Below, in pieces: positions 16,557-25,002 of a stretch of DNA of 64,000 bases. Numbering within the stretch: position 1 is the stretch's first letter; each line of letters starts with the position of its first letter. The translations under genes and the position numbers were made by a program. The notes below the pieces were generated by a model. The model saw nothing but the letters and a program-made list of their open reading frames with translations, did no database searches and had not been told where the DNA came from. Origin of the DNA: an uncultured candidate division WPS-2 bacterium (GTDB lineage Bacteria > Vulcanimicrobiota > Vulcanimicrobiia > Vulcanimicrobiales > Vulcanimicrobiaceae). The stretch covers positions 1-64,000 of the forward strand of contig CALEYW010000019.1 of assembly GCA_937927945.1 (NCBI GenBank), in the 5' to 3' direction.

Positions 16557-17147
16557 CTACGCGAAGGTTGGCGGGGGACGATTCGGCCGGAATAAGCAGT
16601 ACGTCAGTTCATGCGAGGTTGCGACTGCAAGTGAGAAGGGTTTGGGGCGCAACGGCTCTTGCGGTCGTCGCGTGATGAATGCGGCGCTGACGAGTCGTAG
16701 GATCTCCGACTCGACTCTGCGTAGCGCGAATGCCCCGAGGAGAAGCGCGAGGAGCGCGCAGAGCGCCGAGACCGCTAGGTGCCAGCCATCGACGACCACG
16801 TTCTCTACGAGAACGGTCGTCGCCGCGAACGCGATCTGTGTCAAGAGCGCGACGGCTGTCAGTGCGCGACCGTTGCGAAGCGCCCCGCGCAGGAGCGCGA
16901 TACGGCGGCGGCGCTCAGACGGCTTGTGCCAATACAGGTCGACGGCGGCCGGGCCGAGGGCGCCAAGGACGACAAGGAGATACACCCAGTGGAGCGGGTG
17001 TGCGATCACCGCGAGCACACCGTCGTCGAACGCATCGAAGACGAGGTGACCGATCAGCGCCGACGCAAGCGTCAAGGAAAGATAGGTCCACCAACTCCGG
17101 CGCACACGTCCGCTCGGTAGCTGCACCCCCATGCGGTTCGCTAGCAT
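16557..17147 (-). CDS. Unknown integral membrane protein
   Basis: About 196 residues with four predicted membrane helices (YLSLTLASALIGHLVFDAFD, WVYLLVVLGALGPAAVDLYW, LTAVALLTQIAFAATTVLVE, LAVSALCALLALLLGAFAL) and a basic C-terminal tail. ATG 17147 is chosen because of the GGAGG/GGGAG run before it; an ATG at 17192 is possible. It is 63 bases upstream of the outer-membrane gene and is probably the first gene of the copper operon. No family is recognised. Confidence 0.55.
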   Translation of the reverse strand: MLANRMGVQLPSGRVRRSWWTYLSLTLASALIGHLVFDAFDDGVLAVIAHPLHWVYLLVVLGALGPAAVDLYWHKPSERRRRIALLRGALRNGRALTAVALLTQIAFAATTVLVENVVVDGWHLAVSALCALLALLLGAFALRRVESEILRLVSAAFITRRPQEPLRPKPFSLAVATSHELTYCLFRPNRPPPTFA

Positions 17148-17362
17148 TGCTCCCGAGCCTCCACCCTGCGAAGCCTGGGACTCGGCAACCATCGAGCGGT
17201 CAGGAGGCGACGGAGTCGGCGTGCCGGGCGACGACGAGTTCGCCGCGCATCGTCCAAGCGACCGCGGTGATCTTTTCGTCCGCTGGGCATGGTCGGTTCC
17301 GTCACAAAAGGCGGCGCCGAACTGCCATTAAGGCTAAGCGTGCCGAAGCTTTTGTGCCTAAT
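17148..17362. other. Intergenic, start region of the copper operon
   Basis: About 215 bases that should contain the promoter for the minus-strand copper operon. I see no clear boxes. Confidence 0.2.
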
Positions 17363-17569
17363 GTGAGTCTGAATTCCAACCCTTTCGTCTGCGAGGACCT
17401 ATACCGTAACCTACACCTTTGGAACGCAATCTTCGGTCCCGCCTTGCGTCGCAAACACAACGATATCGCTTGGCAGCTTTACGACGCAGTAACGATCAGT
17501 CTGCACTCTCGCCGGGTGCTAAAAACTTTAGCCCGTCATCCAGATGGCCTCTGGTGGTACGACTGTTGA
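17363..17569 (+). CDS. Possible small protein or gene remnant, 68 residues
   Basis: GTG at 17363 opens a frame whose composition is unusually aromatic and non-Arg-rich for this genome (FVCEDLYRNLHLWNAIFGPA ... HPDGLWWYDC). The local DNA is less GC-rich than the surroundings, which suggests a separate origin. There is no clear ribosome binding site. It may be a remnant of a longer gene brought in by an earlier insertion into the cargo. Confidence 0.35.
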   Translation: MSLNSNPFVCEDLYRNLHLWNAIFGPALRRKHNDIAWQLYDAVTISLHSRRVLKTLARHPDGLWWYDC

Positions 17570-17738
17570 TAGAACGCCTACCTGCTGGGCGCGTCTTTCA
17601 AGCCTTAGCGTGCTTTAAAATCCGCTTCGTGCGGTGACCCCAACATTGACCAGCAGATCGAGTCGGTGAGCGACAGGTACGTGCGTACGCTCGTCGCCGA
17701 AACGCCTGCGGCCGCCGACGTAGCCGTCCCTTCGCTCG
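17570..17738. other. Intergenic, lower GC
   Basis: About 170 bases between the small plus-strand frame and the end of the molybdopterin-domain gene. The first part is AT-richer than the surroundings. No gene or repeat is recognised. Confidence 0.25.
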
Positions 17739-18230
17739 TTACGGGAGCGGGGCATTCTCGAGCTCGACGTCGGTCACGTTTCGCACCCAACGGGCTTCGC
17801 GTTTGTCGAACGGCACGATGAGGCGATAGGGACCGACCGCCGCCGGCAGCGGGGCGCCGTCGCGCGTGTCCGCGATTAGCACGACGCGATCGGTGAACGA
17901 CGCGTCGAGCTCGGGGAGCGTGAAGAGCACGTGGTAGTTGTCGGACGCACCGACGACGGCGTAGCTGAGCATCGCCTTGCCGCGCACCGGATTGCCGTGC
18001 GGCGCGCCGGCGCGCACGAGCAGTTCGTCCAACGATACTCCGGTGTAGCGGTTCGTGTGTCCCCCTTCATCGGTCGCAGAGATCGTGCGTCGCGGCAGCC
18101 CGGCGAGGGTCGTTGCGTTAATCGCGACCCGAAACGGGCTCGGCGCAGGTGCCGGCGGGTGCGTCTGCGCATTCACAGGCGCGACCAACGCGCACAGCGC
18201 TAGGACGGCGACCGCAACAAGCGCTTTCAT
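17739..18230 (-). CDS. Secreted molybdopterin-binding-domain protein
   Basis: 163 residues starting MKALVAVAVLALCALVAPVN, a cleavable signal peptide. The rest resembles the oxidoreductase molybdopterin-binding domain of small sulfite-oxidase-like proteins (RYTGVSLDELLVRAGAPHGN, VVLIADTRDGAPLP, GPYRLIVPFDKREARWVRNV). No cysteine ligand to molybdenum is visible, so catalysis is doubtful and a binding role is possible. It follows the molbindin by 8 bases. Its place next to Mo/W transport genes supports a cofactor-related role. Confidence 0.72.
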   Translation of the reverse strand: MKALVAVAVLALCALVAPVNAQTHPPAPAPSPFRVAINATTLAGLPRRTISATDEGGHTNRYTGVSLDELLVRAGAPHGNPVRGKAMLSYAVVGASDNYHVLFTLPELDASFTDRVVLIADTRDGAPLPAAVGPYRLIVPFDKREARWVRNVTDVELENAPLP

Positions 18231-18238
18231 GGTCTGCG

Positions 18239-18445
18239 TCAGCCTTTGCCGATCATCACTTCGGTCGACTTGATGATGACGGTGACGGGGTCGCCATCTT
18301 TCAGTCCTAGCCGTTCTACCGAGGCGCGCGTGATCGTCGCGACGACATCCGCCGGCTCTACGCTCACGGCGACCTCCGCCATGATCGTGCCGAGGTTGAG
18401 TCCAGTCACGCAACCTTTCAGCTGATTTCGGGCGCTCAGTTCCAT
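18239..18445 (-). CDS. Molbindin-like Mop/TOBE domain protein
   Basis: A 68-residue single Mop domain (MELSARNQLKGCVTGLNLGT ... VTVIIKSTEVMIGKG), the length and sequence of molbindins that store or buffer molybdate or tungstate in the cytoplasm. The KSTEVMIGK ending is diagnostic. The ATG at 18445 is preferred to longer frames that lack conservation. It is divergent from the regulator gene and upstream of the molybdopterin-domain gene. Confidence 0.9.
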   Translation of the reverse strand: MELSARNQLKGCVTGLNLGTIMAEVAVSVEPADVVATITRASVERLGLKDGDPVTVIIKSTEVMIGKG

Positions 18446-18494
18446 CACGTTCCTCCAGAACGCGGGCGACGCAGGATAGCGTCGGCCGCTGGGA

Positions 18495-18528
18495 GCAAGG
18501 ATCATTGCCTATGGCAAGGATCAGTGCC
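18495..18528 (+). promoter_or_regulatory. Direct-repeat operator candidate over the regulator start
   Basis: GCAAGGATCATTGCC (18495-18509) and GCAAGGATCAGTGCC (18514-18528) are tandem repeats with one mismatch and a 19-base period, spanning the ATG at 18511. The position between two divergent Mo/W operons suggests a binding site for the adjacent regulator. Confidence 0.5.
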
Positions 18529-19491
18529 TCCCAGGTTCATGCCCTGCGGCTCGGCCGAGGACTCTCGCAGCGCGCCCTCGCGCGCAGCGCCGAGATCACC
18601 CGGCAAGCCGTCGGCGCGATCGAGAACGGCAACATGCAGCCCAGCGTCGGGATCGCGCTTGCCTTGGCGCGGGCGCTCGGCACAACGGTCGAGGAGCTCT
18701 TCGGCGGCGCGCAGGCGGCAGTGCCACCTACGCGCATCGCGACCGCGACTATCGCCGGCCGAACGGTATCGCACGCGCTCGCCGAGGACTACCTGGCGAT
18801 CGAGCCGGCCGAGTCCCTATTGCCCACCGTCTTTCTCGCTGGGTGCGACCTCGCCGTTGGCTTGCTTTCCCGACACGCGATGATACGGTCGCGTGACGTC
18901 CGCGTGCTGTGGCTGCAGATGACGAACGGCACGGCGCTCGACGCTCTCCTCGACGGAACGGTTCATGCTGCGGTCGTGCACGGCGAGCTTACGCCCCCAC
19001 AGGCGAAGCGGATGCAACGGTTCCTGCGCTTCGAGCTCGGAACGACGCAGGAGGGTTGGCTGCTCGCGCCCGGCAACCCGCTCGGGCTGCGCGGCGCACC
19101 CGATCTGGCGCGCACCAAGGCACGGCTCGCCAACCGTCCGGCAGGCTCGGGCGCGCGCCGTTTGCTGGATTCGAAGCTGCGCGAAGCCCGACTCGACCCG
19201 CGCCGCGTCCTCGGCTACGAACGCGAGTTGCACGGACAGCTCGATGCCGGCCGAGCGATCGCCCAGGGGTTCGCCGACGCGGCGATCGGCACGGCGAGCA
19301 GTGCGCGGCTGTTCGCGTTAGACTTCGTTCCGCTGCGCGAAGAGCGCTGCACGCTGTTCGTGCCGCGCCGGTCGGTTGCGACCCCAGAGATGCGCGCGCT
19401 GCTCGACGCCTTGCGTTCCACTGCCTACCGCCGCGACCTCGAAGCCCTCGACGCCTATGACGCAACCCGCACAGGAGAACTCATCGCATGA
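18511..19491 (+). CDS. HTH regulator with periplasmic-binding-protein-like sensor domain (Mo/W responsive)
   Basis: 326 residues from ATG 18511 (a TTG at 18505 is possible). Residues about 5-65 form an XRE-type helix-turn-helix (LSQRALARSAEITRQAVGAI). The remaining 250 residues match the substrate-binding-protein-like domain found in molybdate-type regulators (LAGCDLAVGLLSRH, DGTVHAAVVHGELTPPQ, GSGARRLLDSKLREA). It probably senses molybdate or tungstate and controls the transporter operon that follows; its stop overlaps the next start (ATGA). The ligand is inferred from the context. Confidence 0.82.
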   Translation: MARISASQVHALRLGRGLSQRALARSAEITRQAVGAIENGNMQPSVGIALALARALGTTVEELFGGAQAAVPPTRIATATIAGRTVSHALAEDYLAIEPAESLLPTVFLAGCDLAVGLLSRHAMIRSRDVRVLWLQMTNGTALDALLDGTVHAAVVHGELTPPQAKRMQRFLRFELGTTQEGWLLAPGNPLGLRGAPDLARTKARLANRPAGSGARRLLDSKLREARLDPRRVLGYERELHGQLDAGRAIAQGFADAAIGTASSARLFALDFVPLREERCTLFVPRRSVATPEMRALLDALRSTAYRRDLEALDAYDATRTGELIA

Positions 19492-20402
19492 ATCGTCACT
19501 CATGGCTCGTCGCGTCGGCGGCGCTGCTCGCGTTCCCGCGACCGGCACGCGCACAAGCGCTCACCCCGCTGGACGTCGCATACGCTGGCTCGATGGGCTC
19601 GATGATGGAAGGCCCGATCAAGACGCAAGCCGCGCAATTGCTCCAGGTCGATTTCCACGGACGCGGCCAAGGGTCCGACGCGCTCGCGCAGCTAATCGTC
19701 GGCGGCAGCATCGCGCCCGACGTGTTCATCCCGGTGACCCCGAGCCCGATGCTGTTGGTGCTCAAGGCCGGGAAAGCGACGACGGCGGTGCCGGTCGCGC
19801 GCACCGAGATGGTCATCGCGTACAGCCCGAAGAGCAAATACGCGCAAGCCTTCGCCGACGCGGCCGCCAGAAAGCGCGGCGCGATGCCGTGGTGGCAGAT
19901 CCTCGCGCAGCCCGACGTCCGCTTCGGGCGGACCGATCCGGTCACCGATCCGCAGGGCCGCAACATCATCTTCACGCTGCAGCTAGCGGAGACGTACTAC
20001 AGGCAGCCTGGCTTGGCGAACAAGATCTTGGGGCAGACGGTGAATCCGGCACAGATCTTCACCGAGCCCAGCGTGCAGGCGCGATTGCAGAGCGGCGAGA
20101 TCGATGCTGCATCCGCCTACAAGATCCAGCCCGGTCCGTTCAACATCCCGTATGTCTCGTTGCCGCGCGAGATCAACCTCGCAGACGACGCGCTGCGCGC
20201 GCATTACGCCCAGGCGACGCTCGACCTCAACGGCAAGACGTTTCATCCAGATCCCCTGCTGTATTACGCGGCCGTCATAGCGGGCTCGGCACATGCGGAC
20301 AAGTCGAACGCCTTCGTCGCGTGGTTGACCGGCGCCGGACAGGCGATCTTCAAGCAGTACTTCTACGACCCGCCGACCGGAGCGGCGACCCTGCACGCCT
20401 AA
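19488..20402 (+). CDS. wtpA: Molybdate/tungstate ABC transporter, substrate-binding protein
   Basis: 304 residues with a signal peptide (about 1-23, ending ARA). It continues with AYAGSMGSMMEGPIK, the oxyanion-binding start typical of WtpA/ModA-type proteins. A later segment, GRTDPVTDPQGRNIIFTLQL, is characteristic of the WtpA branch that prefers tungstate. It captures the oxyanion in the periplasm for the permease encoded next. It has no lipobox, so it is a free periplasmic protein in this diderm host. Confidence 0.88.
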   Translation: MNRHSWLVASAALLAFPRPARAQALTPLDVAYAGSMGSMMEGPIKTQAAQLLQVDFHGRGQGSDALAQLIVGGSIAPDVFIPVTPSPMLLVLKAGKATTAVPVARTEMVIAYSPKSKYAQAFADAAARKRGAMPWWQILAQPDVRFGRTDPVTDPQGRNIIFTLQLAETYYRQPGLANKILGQTVNPAQIFTEPSVQARLQSGEIDAASAYKIQPGPFNIPYVSLPREINLADDALRAHYAQATLDLNGKTFHPDPLLYYAAVIAGSAHADKSNAFVAWLTGAGQAIFKQYFYDPPTGAATLHA

Positions 20403-20412
20403 CCAGGGGCGC

Positions 20413-21159
20413 GTGATTCGACGCGCGGCGGCGGTCGTTTTTGCGATCGCGTTGCTCTACCCGCTCGCCGGGCTGTTCGCCCCGGTCGGGCCGTGGCGTT
20501 GGGGCGGGACCGAGACGGCCGGCGCCGTCTGGATCTCGCTCAGCCTGACGGGGATCGCGATGGTCATCGTCGTCGTGCTGGGAACGCCGATGGCGCTGTA
20601 CGTCGCGCGGTCCTCGACGCGCGAACGGCTGTGGTGGCAGGCGGTGCTGTTGATCTCAGTGCTGCTGCCGCCGCTCGCGCTCGGGATACTGCTTTCGCTC
20701 GCCTTCGGCCCGCACGCGCTGGGCGCGTTCCTCGACCGCTTCGGATTGCAGATGACCAACACGCCGCTGGCCTTCGTCGTCACGCAGACCTACGTCAGCA
20801 TCGGGTACTACGTCCTCGGGGCGATCGCGGCGCTCGACGGCGTCTCACCAAGGCTCGAGTTGCAAGGTCGGCTGCTCGGGCACGGTCCGTGGAGCGTTTT
20901 CTGGCGGATCACGTTCCCGCTCGCGCGCCTCGGGTTCGCGGTCGCGCTCAGCTTAGCGTGGGTCCGGTCGCTGACCGAGTTCGGCGCTATCGTGATCACC
21001 GCGTACTATCCGGCGGGCATGCCGGTCGCACTTTGGACGAACCTCGAGAACTTCGGCCTTCCGGCGGTGATGCCGCTGCTGCTCGTCTTCCTCCTCACCG
21101 CGCTCCCGCTTCCGTGGCTCGCCCACATTCTCGCCCAGCGCCGGTTCGCACGTGCTTGA
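20413..21159 (+). CDS. wtpB: Molybdate/tungstate ABC transporter, permease
   Basis: 248 residues with six predicted membrane helices and the ABC-permease coupling segment around LQGRLLGHGPWSVFWRITFP. The features match ModB/WtpB (LPPLALGILLSLAFG near the middle). A GTG start at 20413 follows the binding-protein stop by 10 bases, and the stop overlaps the ATPase start by 8 bases. Substrate assignment follows from the neighbours. Confidence 0.9.
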   Translation: MIRRAAAVVFAIALLYPLAGLFAPVGPWRWGGTETAGAVWISLSLTGIAMVIVVVLGTPMALYVARSSTRERLWWQAVLLISVLLPPLALGILLSLAFGPHALGAFLDRFGLQMTNTPLAFVVTQTYVSIGYYVLGAIAALDGVSPRLELQGRLLGHGPWSVFWRITFPLARLGFAVALSLAWVRSLTEFGAIVITAYYPAGMPVALWTNLENFGLPAVMPLLLVFLLTALPLPWLAHILAQRRFARA

Positions 21160-21850
21160 TGCCCGCGTGGTCAAACGCCGCGAAGGCTTTACTGTCGACG
21201 TCTCACTACGGGTCGCGGCGGGCGAGGCCTGCGGTCTCTTCGGCGCGTCCGGCGCCGGGAAGAGCACCGTGCTGGCGTGTCTCGCCGGTGCGGAGACCCC
21301 CGATGACGGAGTGATCCGGCTCGACGAGCTGACGCTCTTTCCACCTCCGCTCCCGCTCCATCGGCGGCCGATCGGCTATCTCACGCAGGACGCGAGCCTC
21401 TTTCCGCACCTGGACGTGTCGCAGAACGTCCGCTTCGGCCTCTCGAACGGCGTCGCCGGCGGGAGCGAGGACTGGATCGCGGAGTTGCGCGAGAAGCTGC
21501 AGATCGGTTCGATTTGGCACCAGCCGGCGCATGCGATCTCGGGCGGGCAGGCGCGCCGCGTCGCGCTAGCGCGGATGCTGGCGCGCAGGCCGCGGCTGGT
21601 CTTGCTCGACGAGCCGTTCAGCGGGCTCGACCGGCACCTCGTTCGTGAGTTGATCGCCGCCATCGCCGAATGGCACGCGCTGCTCGGGTTCGCCCTGCTC
21701 GTCGTCGATCACGACGCCGAGGTGTTGGCGCGGATCTGCCCGCGCGCGCTGGCGATCGAAGAGGGCCGCGTCGTGCAGTCCGGTGCGTGGGACGCGTTAC
21801 GCGCGCAACCCGCAACGCCGCTGCTCGCGCAGCTGCTCGCGCCGCTTTAA
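21152..21850 (+). CDS. wtpC: Molybdate/tungstate ABC transporter, ATPase
   Basis: 232 residues with Walker A GASGAGKST (31-39), a Q-loop near YLTQDASLFP, the signature ISGGQARRVALAR, Walker B LVLLDEPFSG and the switch His in VVDHD. It is shorter than classical ModC because the C-terminal TOBE domain is missing; the separate molbindin may replace it (inference). It powers uptake by the preceding permease. It is the last cargo gene before the transposase. Confidence 0.9.
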   Translation: MLDARVVKRREGFTVDVSLRVAAGEACGLFGASGAGKSTVLACLAGAETPDDGVIRLDELTLFPPPLPLHRRPIGYLTQDASLFPHLDVSQNVRFGLSNGVAGGSEDWIAELREKLQIGSIWHQPAHAISGGQARRVALARMLARRPRLVLLDEPFSGLDRHLVRELIAAIAEWHALLGFALLVVDHDAEVLARICPRALAIEEGRVVQSGAWDALRAQPATPLLAQLLAPL

Positions 21851-21905
21851 GCTGAGATCAAATTCCCACCTGTGCATCCAGGAAATGCGGGCTTAGGAGA
21901 GTGTC

Positions 21906-24839
21906 ATGCATGTCGATGTTCTTGAGTCCCACGATCTCTGGACGCTATCCCCCGCAGAGCACGCTGCGGTTGCCGCGAAGAGCATGGCAAACCGTCTCAG
22001 CTTCGCCTTGCTCCTCAAATACTTCGGCATCTATGGGCAGTTCCCGAGGTCGCTAGGCGAACTTGACCGCGGTGTGATCGCCACTCTTGCAAAGCAAATC
22101 GGCAGCGCAGTAACAACTCGCCACGAGGCCTTCGAGCTAGACCGGACCGTCAAGAGGCATCGCGCTGAGATCCGGGCGTTCTTTGGCTTCCGCGGAGCCA
22201 CGGTGCGGGATGCTGCGGAGCTAACGGATTGGTTACGCGACAATGCCGTCGTCGAAGGCCGCGATCGAGAGCAGCTTGCCCGTACCCTCGAACTTGAGTG
22301 CAGGCGACGAACGCTTGAGCCGCCAGCGCCCGAACGCATCGACCGCATCGTGCGAGCCGCCGTACATGCCTACGAGGATCGTTTCTATCACGAGACCTGG
22401 GCAAAGCTGTCGCCGCACACGCGCACGCGGCTCGATGAACTCCTTCGCCCTGCCGGCGACGACGTCGACGATGAAGACACATCGAGCCGCGCTGTGATCA
22501 ATACGCTCCGCAGTGACCCCGGGCGCGCAGGCGTAAACAGTATTCGTGAGGAGATGGCGAAGCTTACGACCATCCGTGATCTCGAGCTTCCGGCTGACCT
22601 CTTCGCGAACACTCGCGCAGCCGAGCTCGAACTCTATCGACAACGGGTGGCTGTCGAAACGCCTTGGGAACTGCGCCGGCATCCAGATGAAGCCCGGCTG
22701 ACATGGCTCGCAGCCTTTGCACACTTGCGCGGCCGCGCGATCACGGATTCGCTTACCGACTTGCTCATCGAGACCATTCACCGCATCAATTCCAAAGCCG
22801 ACCGGCGCGTCAGCGAGGCGTTGCTGGACGATCTCAAGCGCGTGACCGGCAAAACCAACATTCTCTTCCAGGTCGCGGATGCGACGCTTTCAAATCCGGA
22901 CGGAGTTGTACGCGACGTCGTCTTCCCGATCGTGAGCGAGGCGGCACTTCGCGAGCTGGTAAAGGAATGGAAAGCGACGGGACCCGCCTTCCGCAACACG
23001 TTACGAACCTTCATTCGATGCTCGTACCAGTCGCATTATCGCCAGATGGTGCCGCAGTTGCTTGAGGTGCTCGATTTCCGCTCGAACAATGCCGTGCATC
23101 GCCCGGTCATCCGAGCCCTGGAAGTCATCAAGCGATACGCCGGGACGAAGTTGCAGAGCTTCCCGGTGGACGAAGACGTCCCGCTCGACTTTGTTCCACC
23201 GCTATGGCGTGACGTGGTGGTCGAAGAGGATGCAGAACGGCGGCCCCGCGTAAATCGGATCACTTACGAAATCGCCGCGCTAAATGCCCTGCGAGATCAG
23301 GTTCGCTGCAAGGAGATCCATGTCGCCGGCGCCGACCGGTACCGCAACCCAGACGAGGATGTGCCGAAAGACTTCGATACGCAGCGAGAGGCCTATTATG
23401 AGGCACTCAAACTGCCACACGATTCAAAAACCTTTATCGCTGGCCTGCGCAATGAGATGCGCGAGGCACTGCAAACCTTTAACGACGGCTTGGTGCGTAA
23501 CCCGGCGGTTCGCATTACGAATAAAGGTGGCGGTTGGATCGGGCTCTCGCCGCTTGAACCGCAAGCCGAGCCGCAAAACCTCGCGGCCTTGAAGAGCGAG
23601 CTCGGCGAGGCTTGGCCGATGACCTCGCTACTCGATATGCTCAAGGAAACCGACCTTCGGCTCAACTTTACCGATGTGCTGCGAAGCGCGACATCCTACG
23701 AAACACTGGACCGCGACCTGCTCCGGCCACGGCTGTTACTCTGTTTGCACGGAATTGGGACGAATGCCGGACTGCAGCGCATGAACGCCGCGCATCACGG
23801 GGCAACCTATCGCGATCTTGTCTACGTGCGCCGGCGGTATATTACCGTTGACCAGCTCCGCAAGGCGATCGCGATCGTCACGGATGGCACCCTTCACGCG
23901 CGTAACCCGGCGATTTGGGGAGACGGCACCACGGCGTGCGCGTCGGATTCCAAACATTTTGGAGCCTGGGACCAGAATCTGACGACCCAGTGGCACATGC
24001 GCTATGGCGGACGAGGCGTGATGATCTACTGGCATGTCGAGCGCAAGTCGCTGTGCATCCATTCTCAGCTCAAATCGCCATCGTCCTCAGAAGTCGCCTC
24101 CATGATCGAGGGAGTCATTCGACACCTTTCGGAAATGATCGTAGATCGCCAGTACGTTGATAGCCACGGCCAGAGCGAAGTTGCCTTCGCTTTCTGTCGG
24201 CTCTTAGGGTTCCAATTGCTCCCCCGGCTCAAGGCCATCCACTCGCAGCGGCTATATCGCCCGGACTCGAGTAAGGCCGGCGCCTACAAGCGTCTGGAGC
24301 ACGTGTTGACACGGCCGATCGATTGGGACCTGATCAGTCAACAGTACGACGAAATGGTGAAGTACACGACGGCTCTCCGCCTGGGCACCGCTCAAACGGA
24401 AGCGATCCTGCGACGTTTCACGCGTACCAACGTCACTCATCCGACCTACAAGGCTTTCGCGGAACTCGGTAAGGCGGTCAAGACCATCTTTCTGTGTCGC
24501 TATCTGCATTCCGAGCCGCTTCGGCGCGAGATCAACGAAGGACTCAACGTCATAGAGCAGTGGAATGGGGCGAACGACTTTGTCTTTTTCGCGAAGCGCG
24601 GCGAACTCGCGAGCAATCGCCGAGAAGATCACGAAGTTAGCATGCTCTCGTTGCACCTGCTGCAAAATTGCATGGTCTACATCAACACGCTCATGATGCA
24701 GCAGATTCTTAGCCGACCTCAGTGGTCAACGCGGATGACGGCTGTTGATCTTCGCGCCCTCACCCCGCTCGTTTGGGAGCACGTGAACCCCTACGGACGG
24801 TACGAACTCAATATGGAAAGTCGCCTGGCACTCGCGTGA
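21906..24839 (+). CDS. tnpA: Tn3-family transposase (TnpA)
   Basis: 977 residues, the full length of a Tn3 transposase. The conserved catalytic region is present: WGDGTTACASDSKHFGAWD (first Asp region), MRYGGRGVMIYWHVERKS, and NVIEQWNGANDFVFFAKRGE with the catalytic Glu. AGGAG (21897-21901) sits six bases before the ATG. The gene points to the right end and stops 120 bases before the right inverted repeat. No frameshift is visible, so transposition is probably possible. Confidence 0.95.
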   Translation: MHVDVLESHDLWTLSPAEHAAVAAKSMANRLSFALLLKYFGIYGQFPRSLGELDRGVIATLAKQIGSAVTTRHEAFELDRTVKRHRAEIRAFFGFRGATVRDAAELTDWLRDNAVVEGRDREQLARTLELECRRRTLEPPAPERIDRIVRAAVHAYEDRFYHETWAKLSPHTRTRLDELLRPAGDDVDDEDTSSRAVINTLRSDPGRAGVNSIREEMAKLTTIRDLELPADLFANTRAAELELYRQRVAVETPWELRRHPDEARLTWLAAFAHLRGRAITDSLTDLLIETIHRINSKADRRVSEALLDDLKRVTGKTNILFQVADATLSNPDGVVRDVVFPIVSEAALRELVKEWKATGPAFRNTLRTFIRCSYQSHYRQMVPQLLEVLDFRSNNAVHRPVIRALEVIKRYAGTKLQSFPVDEDVPLDFVPPLWRDVVVEEDAERRPRVNRITYEIAALNALRDQVRCKEIHVAGADRYRNPDEDVPKDFDTQREAYYEALKLPHDSKTFIAGLRNEMREALQTFNDGLVRNPAVRITNKGGGWIGLSPLEPQAEPQNLAALKSELGEAWPMTSLLDMLKETDLRLNFTDVLRSATSYETLDRDLLRPRLLLCLHGIGTNAGLQRMNAAHHGATYRDLVYVRRRYITVDQLRKAIAIVTDGTLHARNPAIWGDGTTACASDSKHFGAWDQNLTTQWHMRYGGRGVMIYWHVERKSLCIHSQLKSPSSSEVASMIEGVIRHLSEMIVDRQYVDSHGQSEVAFAFCRLLGFQLLPRLKAIHSQRLYRPDSSKAGAYKRLEHVLTRPIDWDLISQQYDEMVKYTTALRLGTAQTEAILRRFTRTNVTHPTYKAFAELGKAVKTIFLCRYLHSEPLRREINEGLNVIEQWNGANDFVFFAKRGELASNRREDHEVSMLSLHLLQNCMVYINTLMMQQILSRPQWSTRMTAVDLRALTPLVWEHVNPYGRYELNMESRLALA

Positions 24840-24841
24840 AG

Positions 24842-24874
24842 GCCGGCAGGAACTTACCATTGGTCCCTGCCGGC
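24842..24874 (+). terminator. Hairpin after the transposase gene
   Basis: GCCGGCAGG (24842-24850) pairs perfectly with CCTGCCGGC (24866-24874) over a 15-base loop, directly after the tnpA stop. No T-run follows, so it may stop transcription only in part or protect the 3' end. Confidence 0.45.
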
Positions 24875-24958
24875 GCCCCCCGAGAGCCGAGCGACAAACA
24901 AACTCCCCGAGGCCTCACAGCTAGCCGCCGGTGGCTACCGCCCGACGCGGCCCTCGGG

Positions 24959-24997
24959 CCAAGTGGCCCCTCATGGCGCAACTGCGCGTTTAACCCC
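24959..24997 (-). repeat. Right terminal inverted repeat of the Tn3-family transposon
   Basis: Reverse complement of GGGGTTAAACGC ... GGGGCCACTTGG; it pairs with 12137-12175 (32 of 39 identical). Confidence 0.92.
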
Positions 24998-25002
24998 AGG
25001 TT
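24998..25002. repeat. Target-site duplication AGGTT, right copy (Tn3-family transposon)
   Basis: Identical to 12132-12136. Its last two bases plus 25003 form the TTA that is the stop codon (TAA) of the minus-strand gene at 25001, so the insertion did not change that protein. Confidence 0.92.

Larger units (their letters stand above)
12137..24997 (+). mobile_element. Complete Tn3-family transposon with copper and molybdate/tungstate cargo (12861 bp)
   Basis: The element is bounded by 39-bp inverted repeats beginning GGGGTTAA and ending in GAGGGGCCACTT plus two bases; I count 32 of 39 matching positions. Flanking AGGTT copies are identical. A serine resolvase lies at the left end and a 977-residue Tn3 transposase at the right end, both reading rightward, with about 8.7 kb of cargo between them. 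The cargo is CopC, a CopD-cytochrome c fusion, an outer-membrane protein, a membrane protein, a molybdopterin-domain protein, a molbindin, a regulator and a three-gene Mo/W ABC transporter. The perfect duplication and intact genes indicate a fairly recent insertion. Confidence 0.93.
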
